Of a DNA stretch of 32,262 bases, positions 1 through 7,851 are shown one piece after another; the stretch's first letter is position 1; every line of letters starts with the position of its first letter. The position numbers and the translations under genes are program-made. Below the pieces are notes generated by a model. The model searched no databases. It was not told the DNA's origin and worked only from the letters and a program-made list of their open reading frames with translations. The stretch comes from Bacteroidota bacterium. Its GTDB lineage: Bacteria > Bacteroidota > Bacteroidia > Bacteroidales > UBA10428. The DNA lies in assembly GCA_003252385.1 (NCBI GenBank), contig QKEH01000023.1, forward strand, positions 1 through 32,262, in the 5' to 3' direction.

Positions 1-356
1 ACGCTCTTTTCGGCAGTAAACAGCTCGTAGCTGTTCATGCCGGGGTATTCCTGTTCAATATGCAGCATCAGTTTCCGGCCAATTCCCCTGCGTTGAAACT
101 GAGGCAGTACAATCAGCCGGCCAATAACCAGTGCAAGCCCTGCCCGCTGGCAAACTTTTACCGAGGCGACAATCTCGCCCTGAATCACCGCTTTGTAAAA
201 TTCAAAGGCCTGAAAATCGGCAATCAACGATTCCAGGGTTTGCACCATAGGAGGTATGGTAAAGTTGTGGTGCAGTTCGGCTTCGGAATGGAATGCTTTG
301 CGCTGAACGGAAAGGATCTCCGTAGCGTCTTCGGGGTTGGCCTTTAAAATGAGCAT
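1..356 (-). CDS. GNAT family N-acetyltransferase (partial, N-terminal part)
   Basis: This reading frame begins with ATG at 354-356 on the minus strand and stays open to the left edge, so only the first 118 residues are present. The visible part has the GNAT layout: an N-terminal strand (MLILKANPEDATEI), then near residues 80-98 the acetyl-CoA binding motif A, reading LIVLPQFQRRGIGRKLM with the R-R-G-I-G-R pyrophosphate loop. Members move an acetyl group from acetyl-CoA to an amine; the substrate cannot be told from the sequence. The rest of motif B lies outside the window. The fold assignment is good and the specificity is unknown. Confidence 0.85.
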   Translation of the reverse strand, partial: MLILKANPEDATEILSVQRKAFHSEAELHHNFTIPPMVQTLESLIADFQAFEFYKAVIQGEIVASVKVCQRAGLALVIGRLIVLPQFQRRGIGRKLMLHIEQEYPGMNSYELFTAEKS

Positions 357-955
357 GCGGGGAATAAAAGGTGAAGGATGAGTACAAATAATTGTTAATG
401 TGTGGTTTGCAAGTTAAGAATTAATACAGGGATCTGACTGGGTATGCCGGTACTTTAAGAAGGCTTTGAATGCAACTTTTCAACAAAAGAACAGGCAATA
501 GTTTTTTCTGAGCTTCCGAAAGGATAATGTGACCCGGGGGCTTCCTGAATGAACCAAATGCGCTTCAGGTGGCTGACAATGGATCCAATTAGTTGCAACC
601 CTGCGTGGTTAAGCTACCTCGGGACTTGTACGACTTGTTTGGTGGTACAGGTATTAGTGAAGAGATAACTCAATTGCCTTCTGGTTACTATTCGGCTTAA
701 TATCAACGGTCCGCTTGCCGACAGGGACTTTATCTGCTAATGCTCCTAAAATCATTTCGTCCCATTCACTCTCCGGATAAAAGCTACCTGACTGACATCT
801 TCCAAAAAATGATGTTTTTCAAATTACTTCAGTGCATTCAGCATGTTGTGGGTGTTCTGAATGGATTTTTCATTTGGAAAAGATGTGCAAGCCATGCCTA
901 GCCTTTAATTGTAAATTACACCTATATTAGCGCAAGATAAGTTAGAACATATTTT
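357..955. other. Intergenic stretch with traces of decayed coding sequence
   Basis: About 600 bases hold no convincing gene. On the minus strand two short open stretches read like protein: about 660-810 (containing ESEWDEMILGALADKVPVG, ending in TAA) and about 474-590 (containing IVSHLKRIWFIQEAPGSHY). They are in different frames, have no start codon or ribosome site, and are interrupted. I read them as possible remnants of older genes, but cannot name the family. No clear promoter for the gene at 956 was found. Confidence 0.4.
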
Positions 956-3199
956 ATGAAACAACTATTTTTAATTTCACTTGCCATACTTGTTAATATC
1001 AGCATTTTGGAAGGTCAGGTTTATATTGATCCTTCGGCCCCGGTAAATGGAAATGGCACTATGAATTCGCCATACAACACTTTGGATGGCATTGGTTTAG
1101 TATCAAACACTTCCTATCTGTTTAAAAGGGGGACGAGCTACGATAAAAACGTTAAACTGGCAGTCAGCAATATTGTGGTTGATGCCTATGGTACAGGTGC
1201 CCGCCCGGTTTTGATCAACGGCATGGACATACAGGCAGAAAATTGCCAGGCCCGGAATTTAGATATACGTGGAAAAGCCAACACCACGGTACTGGGGCTT
1301 AGAAATGCACCCAACTGCCTGGTTTATAACTGCGAGGTGAGCGGGGGACAAAATGGCATTGGCATTGGAAATACCTATGGCAAAGCGGTAAAGCTTACAA
1401 AAGTTGAAATACATGAACTGGATCAGGAAGGCGTTTATATCGATGGCTTAGACTCCCTGGTTATGGACAGTTGTTACGTACATGACGTAAACCTGTATTA
1501 TGTAAAAAAAATCTATTTTAAAGCAACGGGCGACGGACTGCAAATTTCAAATACGAATTTTATAAAAATAAGCAATACCACTGTTGACCGATCGGGCACC
1601 AACAACAAGTTCTGTATGATCCTGCAAAGGTGTCAGCAGGCCCGGATTTACAACTGTAACTTTATTGGCTCGCCCCAGGACGATTTGTCGAGGGAACTGG
1701 AGGCAGGCATGACCTGTGCCTACCTGAGCGCAGTTGACGATACCCGCTTTTATAATTGTTTGTTTTATTCGGGAGTAGTAGGCCTTTGGAACCAATATTC
1801 AGGGAATATTGAAGTACATGATTGTTCGTTTATCAAGCAGGAAAGTATTGGTTTTGACGGCGCGTTAACAGGGAGAGCAACCAACTGCTTTTTTTACAGG
1901 GCTAGCCTGAGAGGGCTTAATATGGCATGGATCCCAGATGCAAAATCGTTTGACATCCTGGATTGTACCTTTTACCAGAATGGGCAAATGCACATAAGCG
2001 CACCTGCTGGCGATACCATTTCCGGGAATACCTTTTATCCACCCCAGTTTAATGTTGATTCTGACCCCATTGATCTGGGTGTTTGTGAAATGGATACGGA
2101 TCTTTTTTCAAACGGAGGCTTTACGGATTTGAAAATTTTTTCGCCCATTGCTACCCAGGACTGGCACCTCTATAAAAACAGTACCTGCTTTGCCGAAGGG
2201 TATAATTTATACCATCCAAACAAAGAACGTGTCAATATTTTTATTGATGTAAATTACCATAATGCCCTGCTAACAGCTGCTAATAAAAATTCAAACATCA
2301 AGCTGAGCGTGCAAAAATATACCGGAACCATCGATACGGCCAGCTTTGAAACTACCTTTATGGATAGCTATAAAAAGAATTTCGCCACCTGGGACACCGG
2401 AATTTACGATTTTACCATTCAGGAAAATGCAGAAACCATTTTAAAAAAGTTGTATTTAAAAGAGGGCTATGATTTTAATGAAATTGATTTTGTAGACAAA
2501 ACCAACAAAACCGCAGACGTACGTAATGTCTTCTCTGCGGATACCGTGGTTTACCCAACTTTCATAAACAAAGACGTAAACCGTAAAGTGGTGCGATACA
2601 GAAAGGATTTTTTTGAAGGATACTATTTGGATTCTTTTCCAAATTTTGAATTCTTTTACGAAATAAACCTCGAGAACTTTTTAATCAAACCTATTGATCC
2701 CATCGATCGCTACGATATTACAATTGTATCAGGAAATGGCAATATAATGCATCGCCAAAGCCATGCCGCTGGAATTCAATCTATCTATATTGATGCTTGG
2801 AATGATGGCATGTACGATGTCGAATTATTTGATTCCGAGACCAACGAAAGCTTGTTTCATGTGAACTTCCTGAAAAGAAATGCTTTGTTTGTCCCCGGGA
2901 ACGAGTTGCCAAACGGTAATTCTACCCAGTCGGTTATTGCATATTCTGGTTCGTTAAAAAGTACACAATCCTACAATCAGGCAAGCCATGAGCTAACCAT
3001 TGCTATACCCGAAAATACGGATAACAAAACCTATCATATTCGTGTCTATAATTCGTCCGGGATATTAAAATTTAAGGGAACCATGAACTCTGCCACCAAA
3101 ACTTTTATGCTCAGCGAACCCATTGGGCTTTATGTTACACGGGTATACAATCAGGAGCAAACGGAAGCTTGGGCTACCAAATTTATAATCATGCAATAG
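956..3199 (+). CDS. Secreted right-handed beta-helix protein with T9SS sorting domain
   Basis: The 747-residue product starts with a signal peptide (MKQLFLISLAILVNISILEG, cleavage expected before QVYIDP). Residues about 22-60 show the opening VYIDPSAPVNGNGT..SPYNTL typical of pectate-lyase-like or NosD-like parallel beta-helix proteins. Residues about 90-350 carry repeated short turns of the type N.ARIYNCNFIG, consistent with helix coils. The last 80 or so residues (HIRVYNSSG, then GLYVTRVY) resemble the type A sorting domain read by the Bacteroidota type IX secretion system, so the protein is probably exported and surface-attached or released. Such folds often bind or cleave polysaccharides, but I see no specific lyase or hydrolase signature. 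The gene stands alone, with no terminator recognised after it. Confidence 0.8.
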   Translation: MKQLFLISLAILVNISILEGQVYIDPSAPVNGNGTMNSPYNTLDGIGLVSNTSYLFKRGTSYDKNVKLAVSNIVVDAYGTGARPVLINGMDIQAENCQARNLDIRGKANTTVLGLRNAPNCLVYNCEVSGGQNGIGIGNTYGKAVKLTKVEIHELDQEGVYIDGLDSLVMDSCYVHDVNLYYVKKIYFKATGDGLQISNTNFIKISNTTVDRSGTNNKFCMILQRCQQARIYNCNFIGSPQDDLSRELEAGMTCAYLSAVDDTRFYNCLFYSGVVGLWNQYSGNIEVHDCSFIKQESIGFDGALTGRATNCFFYRASLRGLNMAWIPDAKSFDILDCTFYQNGQMHISAPAGDTISGNTFYPPQFNVDSDPIDLGVCEMDTDLFSNGGFTDLKIFSPIATQDWHLYKNSTCFAEGYNLYHPNKERVNIFIDVNYHNALLTAANKNSNIKLSVQKYTGTIDTASFETTFMDSYKKNFATWDTGIYDFTIQENAETILKKLYLKEGYDFNEIDFVDKTNKTADVRNVFSADTVVYPTFINKDVNRKVVRYRKDFFEGYYLDSFPNFEFFYEINLENFLIKPIDPIDRYDITIVSGNGNIMHRQSHAAGIQSIYIDAWNDGMYDVELFDSETNESLFHVNFLKRNALFVPGNELPNGNSTQSVIAYSGSLKSTQSYNQASHELTIAIPENTDNKTYHIRVYNSSGILKFKGTMNSATKTFMLSEPIGLYVTRVYNQEQTEAWATKFIIMQ

Positions 3200-3605
3200 G
3201 TAGCCCGGCAAGATTCCCTGGTTGATTTTTCAGTTTGGTGCAGCAGTATATACTGGCAATATCAACGTATTAGTGGTAGTGTCATCGGTAAACACCAGTG
3301 TGTTCGTTGATTGTTCTGGGTTCACACCCTCTCACGAAAGTACGACTGGGAGGTTGCATATAGAGCCGTTCCATGTTTTCCGGGGAAACCCGGCACATAC
3401 AAATTCAGGCAAGGCAGCTAGCCTCTATTCTTGCAGGTGTTCCACGGAATGGTCGTTTTATAGTTGCCGCTAACGCCCGAAGATCGCTTCCTTCGGTGCA
3501 CCTTCAGGATAAATTGGCCTATCGGAAAGAACGTAAAAAAATCCAGCCTCCTGACAAAGGGTTGTCCTTTGTGCCTCTTAGGTTTGCTTCCTGGTACAAC
3601 TAGAA
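3200..3605. other. Intergenic stretch, no gene recognised
   Basis: Two overlapping plus-strand open frames here (to 3473 and to 3603) have no recognisable protein character. Small hairpins are present: CCGAAG/CTTCGG near 3476-3495 and ACAAAGG/CCTTTGT at 3554-3572. Neither is followed by a T-run, so neither is called a terminator. The stretch may be leftover DNA from an insertion or deletion. Confidence 0.35.
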
Positions 3606-3686
3606 ATGAATACTAAAGCAATGGTATTAATCGTCGTTGTTTCTCTTTTAGGAGGTGTAAGCAAGGCACAAACACAAAAAGTATGA
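3606..3686 (+). CDS. 26-residue signal-peptide-like mini-ORF overlapping the hydrolase start
   Basis: ATG at 3606 opens a 26-codon frame that looks like a complete Sec signal peptide: a Lys near the N-terminus, a hydrophobic core (MVLIVVVSLLGG), and a small-residue exit ending KAQTQKV. It stops at TGA 3684-3686, overlapping the ATG of the next gene in the four-base form ATGA. It could be the amputated N-terminus of a once-secreted protein, for example the hydrolase itself after a frame change, or a coupling mini-ORF. No separate function is claimed. Confidence 0.45.
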   Translation: MNTKAMVLIVVVSLLGGVSKAQTQKV

Positions 3687-4510
3687 TAAAAAATCAAATC
3701 ACAATTAGAGAAAAAAAAGTCGAAATCAATTATTTTCAACAAGGACAAGGCGGCACAGCCCTGTTGTTCTTGCACGGCTGGTGTATCGACGCAATGTATT
3801 GGAAGGATCAAGTGGATTATTTTTCGAAAACATACCATGTTTTCGCAATTGACCTGCCTGGATTTGGCAAATCCAAAGCCGAAAGAATCAACTGGACTAT
3901 CGAAGAATATGCTCATGATGTAACCGCATTCATAGACGCAATGAACCTTGAGAACGTGGTAATCATTGGACATTCCATGGCAGGCGAAATAATGTTACAA
4001 GCCGCGTTGTCCAACAATCCCAAAATAGTTGGCGTTGTAGGTGTTGACAATTTCAAATTTATTGACGTTGCATTTACATCGGAACAAATAAAACAAATGA
4101 CCGACTTTTTTTCAATGCTTGAAAAGGACTTTAAGCATTCAGCACCGGTATATGCAGAACGGATGCTTTTTCACCCGACCACTTCAGAGGAAGTGAAAAA
4201 CAGAGTAAAAACTGATATTGCAAATAGCCATCCCGTCGTTGGGCACGGAACATTCATGAACCTCATGCAATTTGCTTCGATCGAAGCACAAAAACTAGAA
4301 CAGCTGAATTATAAGTTGAATTTAATAAACTGTGATTATTTTCCAACAAATGAAACAGGACTACAAAACCATTGTAAAAATGGTTTTCAGGTAGAAACCA
4401 TCACTGCAACCGGACATTATCCCATGATAGAAAAGCCAACTGAATTTAATAGCCTATTAGAAAAAGTGCTGACAGGAATGCAATACAACTGCTGCTCATC
4501 GAGTAGGTAG
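3683..4510 (+). CDS. Alpha/beta-fold hydrolase
   Basis: The 275-residue product has the full alpha/beta hydrolase pattern: the oxyanion segment LLFLHGWCID near residue 30, the nucleophile elbow GHSMAG with Ser98, a likely acid in NCDYFPTN (Asp218), and the catalytic His245 in TGHYPMIEKP. Family members cleave esters, C-C bonds or related substrates; the substrate is not predictable here. Without its own signal peptide it should be cytoplasmic, yet it begins in a four-base overlap with a signal-peptide-like mini-ORF. The C-terminal tail QYNCCSSSR is unlike the family and may be read-through into neighbouring DNA after loss of the original stop. The gene is AT-richer than the rnf operon. Confidence 0.85.
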   Translation: MIKNQITIREKKVEINYFQQGQGGTALLFLHGWCIDAMYWKDQVDYFSKTYHVFAIDLPGFGKSKAERINWTIEEYAHDVTAFIDAMNLENVVIIGHSMAGEIMLQAALSNNPKIVGVVGVDNFKFIDVAFTSEQIKQMTDFFSMLEKDFKHSAPVYAERMLFHPTTSEEVKNRVKTDIANSHPVVGHGTFMNLMQFASIEAQKLEQLNYKLNLINCDYFPTNETGLQNHCKNGFQVETITATGHYPMIEKPTEFNSLLEKVLTGMQYNCCSSSR

Positions 4511-4655
4511 TCCCTCTTGTTAGTCGATCCTAGCGAACTTAATTTTGAAATCAGGTATGCGTGCAACTACCCGTTATCTTCGAGCGGGGGCTGAAAAAAA
4601 TGCGACTTTCGCAGTAGATTGTTCCTTGTAGCGTTACTTTTTTCAAGATTACTAT

Positions 4656-4789
4656 CGAAGCCCAACTAGAATGCCCCGGTCAGTAACCGGGGCATTGTAT
4701 TATAGCATGGCGTAAGTAGTGCCATGGTATACCATTTAAACTATATGGGCAAAGCCCATAAAGGCCATGGCCAGAATGCCGGCAATGAT
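4656..4789. repeat. Direct repeat, copy 1 (rnfA 3' end plus terminator)
   Basis: This 134-base block aligns without gaps to 7718-7851, offset by 3,062 bases, with only a scattering of mismatches. It includes the stem TGCCCCGGT/ACCGGGGCA, the spacer, the rnfA stop codon and its last codons. Copy 2 belongs to the intact rnfA. Confidence 0.9.
4672..4694 (-). terminator. Relic copy of the rnf operon terminator hairpin
   Basis: The nine-base stem TGCCCCGGT/ACCGGGGCA with loop CAGTA is identical to the hairpin after rnfA. The adjoining T-tract on the minus strand is damaged (ATTCTAG instead of ATTTTTATT), so it is probably no longer an efficient terminator. Confidence 0.55.
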
Positions 4790-4860
4790 GAAGGCTACAC
4801 CCATAATGGTTCAAGTGGAGGTAATCAGGGGATACATGATGCCCAGAGTTTTTTTACCAA
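4736..4860 (-). pseudogene. Internally deleted remnant of rnfA (C-terminal part)
   Basis: On the minus strand the sequence ending at TAA 4736-4738 encodes [19 protein letters not shown], against [19 protein letters not shown] at the end of intact RnfA. Directly upstream it reads LGIMYPLITST, then an in-frame stop, then TIMGVA, matching [18 protein letters not shown] of RnfA. About 50 residues between GVA and AFII are missing. Beyond about 4860 similarity fades into altered sequence. The stop and the deletion show that it is not functional. It could be a relic of this rnfA or of a close RnfA/RnfE/NqrD/NqrE paralogue, but the shared terminator favours rnfA. Confidence 0.85.
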
Positions 4861-5426
4861 TATTATTTGTGAGCAAAGGAGCGATGCGGTGAATTTCGGA
4901 ATGGCACGCTTTGTATTCAAAAAATAGTAGCTTAAATCCCTATAAATTTAATATTCCATTAGTATATTTCCAGGCTTTTGTTACGATAAAAAAACGATTG
5001 CGTGTTAATTGCTTCAAAAGAGAAACCTTAAGTCTCAAACAATAAAAAACAAAAGATTTCAGATCTATATAGTTATAGTTTTAATTTGAAAACCCAGACC
5101 CCTATTTTAAAAAAGAACCAGCCAATATTGAGAAGTATATTCAAAAAACAATATCAATTACAACCACTATAAAAAGAAAAGACGGTGAATATGAGGAGAA
5201 AAATCTAAAGGACATGCGAAATTGCAGCTGATCGAACCAAAGCAAATTTTGATATTTTGACACAGTTGTGCATGTGGTGTATAGGTATAATCCTAATAAC
5301 GAATTTCTTGACATGTCCATACTTGGTAAGAATATTTACCCCCAGTCCTAAAGGAATAATTGTTTTAATTGGTGGTGAATGGTTTATCTCCAACGAAACT
5401 GAAAATAACCAAACTTAGCATTAACC

Positions 5427-6179
5427 ATGTTCCAAGCTCATGTAAGCATAATTATAATTGCTTACAACGAACAGAAATATTTACCAAGGTTATTAAATTC
5501 ATTGGTCAAACAGATGTTAAATCCTTTTGAGGTTATCATAGTAGATAGTGATAGTAAGGATAGAACAGGTAGCATAGCGTTATCCTATAAGGACAAATTA
5601 CCTTCACTTAAGTATTTGAAACTTCCTGTTGCATTGGGCCCTGCTTATGCAAGAAACAGAGGGGCTGAAATATCCAGTTATGAACGCTTACTATTTTTGG
5701 ATGCGGATACCCGGGTAAAACCTGATTTTATTGAACGTGTAATAGCCGAGTTACTTCTATACGACCCTGATGTAGCAACTTGTCCCATAAGAATTGCCGA
5801 AAATCATTTAGCCTCAAATCTTGGAGCTATTTTTCTAAATAGTTTTATGATTCTTATGAAACCAGTTTATTCTGCAGCTTATGGAGCTTGCATTATAAGT
5901 ACAAAAAGTATTCATGTAAAATTAGATGGTTTCAGGGAAGATTTAGGTTTGTGTGAGGACTGCAACTATATAAAAAGAGCAAGACGAAACCACAAAATGA
6001 GATTTAAAATATTGTCTCCATATTTTTTTACTTCCGACAGAAGGGCTATGCTAGAAGGGGGGGCAGATTTTTTTCTGAAATACATTAGAATCCATCTGCT
6101 TAGGATGTTTACAGGAAGAGAAATATTAAAAGATGAAATTAAATACGAATACGGAAACTTTTACAATGGCGATGAGTAG
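5427..6179 (+). CDS. Glycosyltransferase family 2 protein
   Basis: The 250-residue product is a GT-A fold transferase. It opens with VSIIIIAYNEQKYL, followed by the nucleotide-sugar binding region VDSDSKD (Asp40-Asp42), the conserved YARNRGAE segment, and the metal-binding DAD at residues 92-94 (LFLDADT). A hydrophobic patch near residues 130-160 could touch the membrane, but there is no clear C-terminal transmembrane pair. It should use an activated sugar and probably a lipid or glycan acceptor. It is first in a three-gene run with a PAP2-type membrane protein, whose start lies inside its last codons, and a DUF2141 protein, suggesting a joint role in a membrane lipid or envelope glycan. Base composition is clearly AT-richer than the rnf operon. 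Confidence 0.85.
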   Translation: MFQAHVSIIIIAYNEQKYLPRLLNSLVKQMLNPFEVIIVDSDSKDRTGSIALSYKDKLPSLKYLKLPVALGPAYARNRGAEISSYERLLFLDADTRVKPDFIERVIAELLLYDPDVATCPIRIAENHLASNLGAIFLNSFMILMKPVYSAAYGACIISTKSIHVKLDGFREDLGLCEDCNYIKRARRNHKMRFKILSPYFFTSDRRAMLEGGADFFLKYIRIHLLRMFTGREILKDEIKYEYGNFYNGDE

Positions 6180-6849
6180 GTTAAACAATACAATAGATAA
6201 ACTAATTGAGCTTGTTAATGCATTAGTGGCATTGTTCAAAGATAAGTTCTTTTATGTGGGTCTTTTATTTTTAATAGGAGGCATTCAACTTAATTTCTTT
6301 TCACAAACGTATCTTCACAATTACATGAATGAGGGCAAAACACTTCCTGTTCTTTCCGACTTAATACTGGACAACTTGCCCTATTGGGATATTGATTATT
6401 TGTATGATTTATTCAGCTTGGTATCCGTTATCGTTTTTGGTAGTTATGTTATTCACAAGCGGGAATATAAAAAAGTGCCATACTTTCTTCTGCTATGTGG
6501 CGTTTTTCATTTGGTACGAGGCGTTTTTATTGTTCTCACTCCATTTGGTAATCCGCCAATGTTCGACGGCACACAGGGCATGTTTAATGGATTCTCTAAA
6601 TATGAACTGGGCGTATATCCATCCGGGCATACGGGCATTGCCTACATGTATTTTATTTTAGCCAAAGATAAATATTACCGTGCTGTTTTATTATTTAGTG
6701 TTTTGATGATCATTGCCTCCTTGTTTTTATCGAGAGGGCATTATAGTATTGATATTTTGTCGGGTATCTTTTTTGCTTTTGCAATAAAAGCATATGCTGA
6801 TAAATACCTGTTTAACTGGATGTACAAGAGCAATGATAATTTGATATAA
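6166..6849 (+). CDS. PAP2-superfamily membrane protein with sphingomyelin-synthase-like motifs
   Basis: An integral membrane protein of about 227 residues with five to six hydrophobic segments. Three motifs stand out: HLVRGVFIVLTPFGNPP (Arg118 of the ATG-6166 product), YPSGHTGIAY (His155), and SRGHYSIDIL (His192, Asp196). The compact H-Y-x-x-D third motif, the SGHT second motif and the R-x(5)-LTPFGNPP segment fit the PAP2_C or sphingomyelin synthase-like branch better than classical PAP2 phosphatases, whose third motif is SR followed by five residues and H. His/His/Asp would form the catalytic triad. Such enzymes move or remove phospho-head groups on lipids. Start chosen at 6166 to reduce overlap with the upstream gene; 6133 and 6172 are in-frame alternatives. 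Confidence 0.75.
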   Translation: MAMSRLNNTIDKLIELVNALVALFKDKFFYVGLLFLIGGIQLNFFSQTYLHNYMNEGKTLPVLSDLILDNLPYWDIDYLYDLFSLVSVIVFGSYVIHKREYKKVPYFLLLCGVFHLVRGVFIVLTPFGNPPMFDGTQGMFNGFSKYELGVYPSGHTGIAYMYFILAKDKYYRAVLLFSVLMIIASLFLSRGHYSIDILSGIFFAFAIKAYADKYLFNWMYKSNDNLI

Positions 6850-6860
6850 TCACTGGTTGT

Positions 6861-7280
6861 ATGAGGTTTATTGCATTTTTATTCGTATTGGCTCTGAGTT
6901 ATAATGCTAAAAGTCAAATTTTAACAGTCTCATTCGAGCATGTCAGAAATTCAAACGGTGTTTTCCGTGTCGGATTTTTTACCAGTCACCAAACCTATAA
7001 GGATGGAGATCCGGTTTTTTATAAAACCATTGCAAAAACTGGTTTGAACAATGGGACACTGATCTATAATTTTAGAGATATACCAGTTGGTATTTATGGA
7101 ATTGTAGTTTTGGACGATGAAAATTCAAATGATAAAACCGATTACTCTTGGTTTATCCCTTCAGAAGGATTTGGTTTTTCGAACCACACCATTGAAAAAG
7201 TTGAAGTGCCCGATTTCGATGATTTTGATTTTAGTTTTTACAAAGATTGCTTTGTTAAAGTAGTTTTTAAATACTTATAA
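6861..7280 (+). CDS. DUF2141 domain secreted protein
   Basis: The 139-residue product has an N-terminal signal peptide (MRFIAFLFVLALSYNAKSQ) and then one small beta-rich domain. It includes NGVFRVGFFTSH, FRDIPVGIYGIVVLDDENSNDKTD and a final strand ending VKVVFKYL. This is the typical layout of DUF2141 proteins of Bacteroidota, whose function is unknown. The D-D-E-N-x-N-D-K-x-D stretch resembles an acidic calcium-binding-like loop, which is inference. It follows the PAP2-type gene after 11 bases and closes the three-gene unit. A weak AT-rich hairpin (ACACTT/AAGTGT, 7291-7320) follows but is not a convincing terminator. Confidence 0.8.
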   Translation: MRFIAFLFVLALSYNAKSQILTVSFEHVRNSNGVFRVGFFTSHQTYKDGDPVFYKTIAKTGLNNGTLIYNFRDIPVGIYGIVVLDDENSNDKTDYSWFIPSEGFGFSNHTIEKVEVPDFDDFDFSFYKDCFVKVVFKYL

Positions 7281-7717
7281 ATTCCAGTGGACACTTCTTT
7301 TCCAATTAAAATCAAAGTGTAATTGTAGCAAACATACCAAGTAAATACCCTTCACACATAGAAACAACTCTTTTGTATAGAATATCTTCGTTGGTAGTGC
7401 TTTTCCCTTTGATTTTTTTTCAAAAACGTGGCTTGTATTGAACAAATGCCGTGTAATTTTCTGGTTGAAAATGAAACCGAAAATCATGAGAAATGAAACC
7501 GTACTTTGTTTCAGTTTTAAAATGTTATGGAAAGGATACACCTTGTCAGATAATCGGCAGTTCAGGTGGATGTAGTTATTGAGGCATGTATAAATCCGGA
7601 TGATTATCCCTGGGAGTCATTGAAATGACTGGCGTGTAAACTCTTAACTTACAAGATTCAAAATCTTGTAATCGATTCTTTCATTCATAATTTTTCGTTG
7701 TCCAATGTACATCCTGC
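7281..7717. other. Intergenic stretch between DUF2141 gene and rnf terminator
   Basis: No gene is supported. An 88-residue minus-strand frame (7275-7541) has no family character and overlaps the end of the DUF2141 gene. A perfect ten-base inverted repeat with three-base loop lies at 7649-7671 (TTACAAGATT/AATCTTGTAA); it could equally be drawn as a five-base stem with a seven-base loop TTCAAAA. No T-run follows it. Confidence 0.4.
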
Positions 7718-7851
7718 CGAAGCCCAATAAAAATGCCCCGGTCAGTAACCGGGGCAGTGTATTATAGCATGGCGTAAGTAGTGCCAAGGTATACTATTTA
7801 AACGATATTGGCAAAGCCCATAAAGGCCATAGCCAAAATGCCGGCAATGAT
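7718..7851. repeat. Direct repeat, copy 2 (intact rnfA 3' end plus terminator)
   Basis: This block is the gap-free partner of 4656-4789. It contains the working terminator and the last 18 codons of rnfA. Together the two copies bracket the AT-rich glycosyltransferase/PAP2/DUF2141 unit. Confidence 0.9.
7726..7756 (-). terminator. Rho-independent terminator of the rnf operon
   Basis: On the minus strand, about 40 bases past the rnfA stop, a nine-base GC-rich stem (TGCCCCGGT/ACCGGGGCA) with a five-base loop is followed by TTTTTATT. This is a textbook intrinsic terminator at the end of the operon. Confidence 0.85.

Larger units (their letters stand above)
4511..5426. other. Gene-poor stretch with an rnfA relic and other decayed sequence
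   Basis: About 900 bases without an intact gene. Positions 4656-4860 hold a degenerate copy of the rnfA 3' end with its terminator (listed separately). Further right, 5080-5230 on the plus strand has protein-like open sequence (containing NPDPYFKKEPANIEKY) ending in a stop. Positions 5220-5420 continue with protein-like pieces in shifting frames. These look like the debris of at least one gene broken by frameshifts; the family was not recognised. Confidence 0.45.

Noticed and set aside
3554-3572. Hairpin ACAAAGG/CCTTTGT as terminator or attachment site
   Set aside because: No T-run and no partner sequence elsewhere in the window.
4724-4927. A 67-codon plus-strand frame
   Set aside because: It runs antisense through the rnfA relic and is explained by it.
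7291-7320. Hairpin ACACTT/AAGTGT as terminator of the DUF2141 gene
   Set aside because: The stem is AT-rich with internal mismatches and no T-run follows.
7275-7541. An 88-codon minus-strand frame after the DUF2141 gene
   Set aside because: No recognisable domain, no ribosome site, AT-rich chance frame overlapping the neighbouring gene end.
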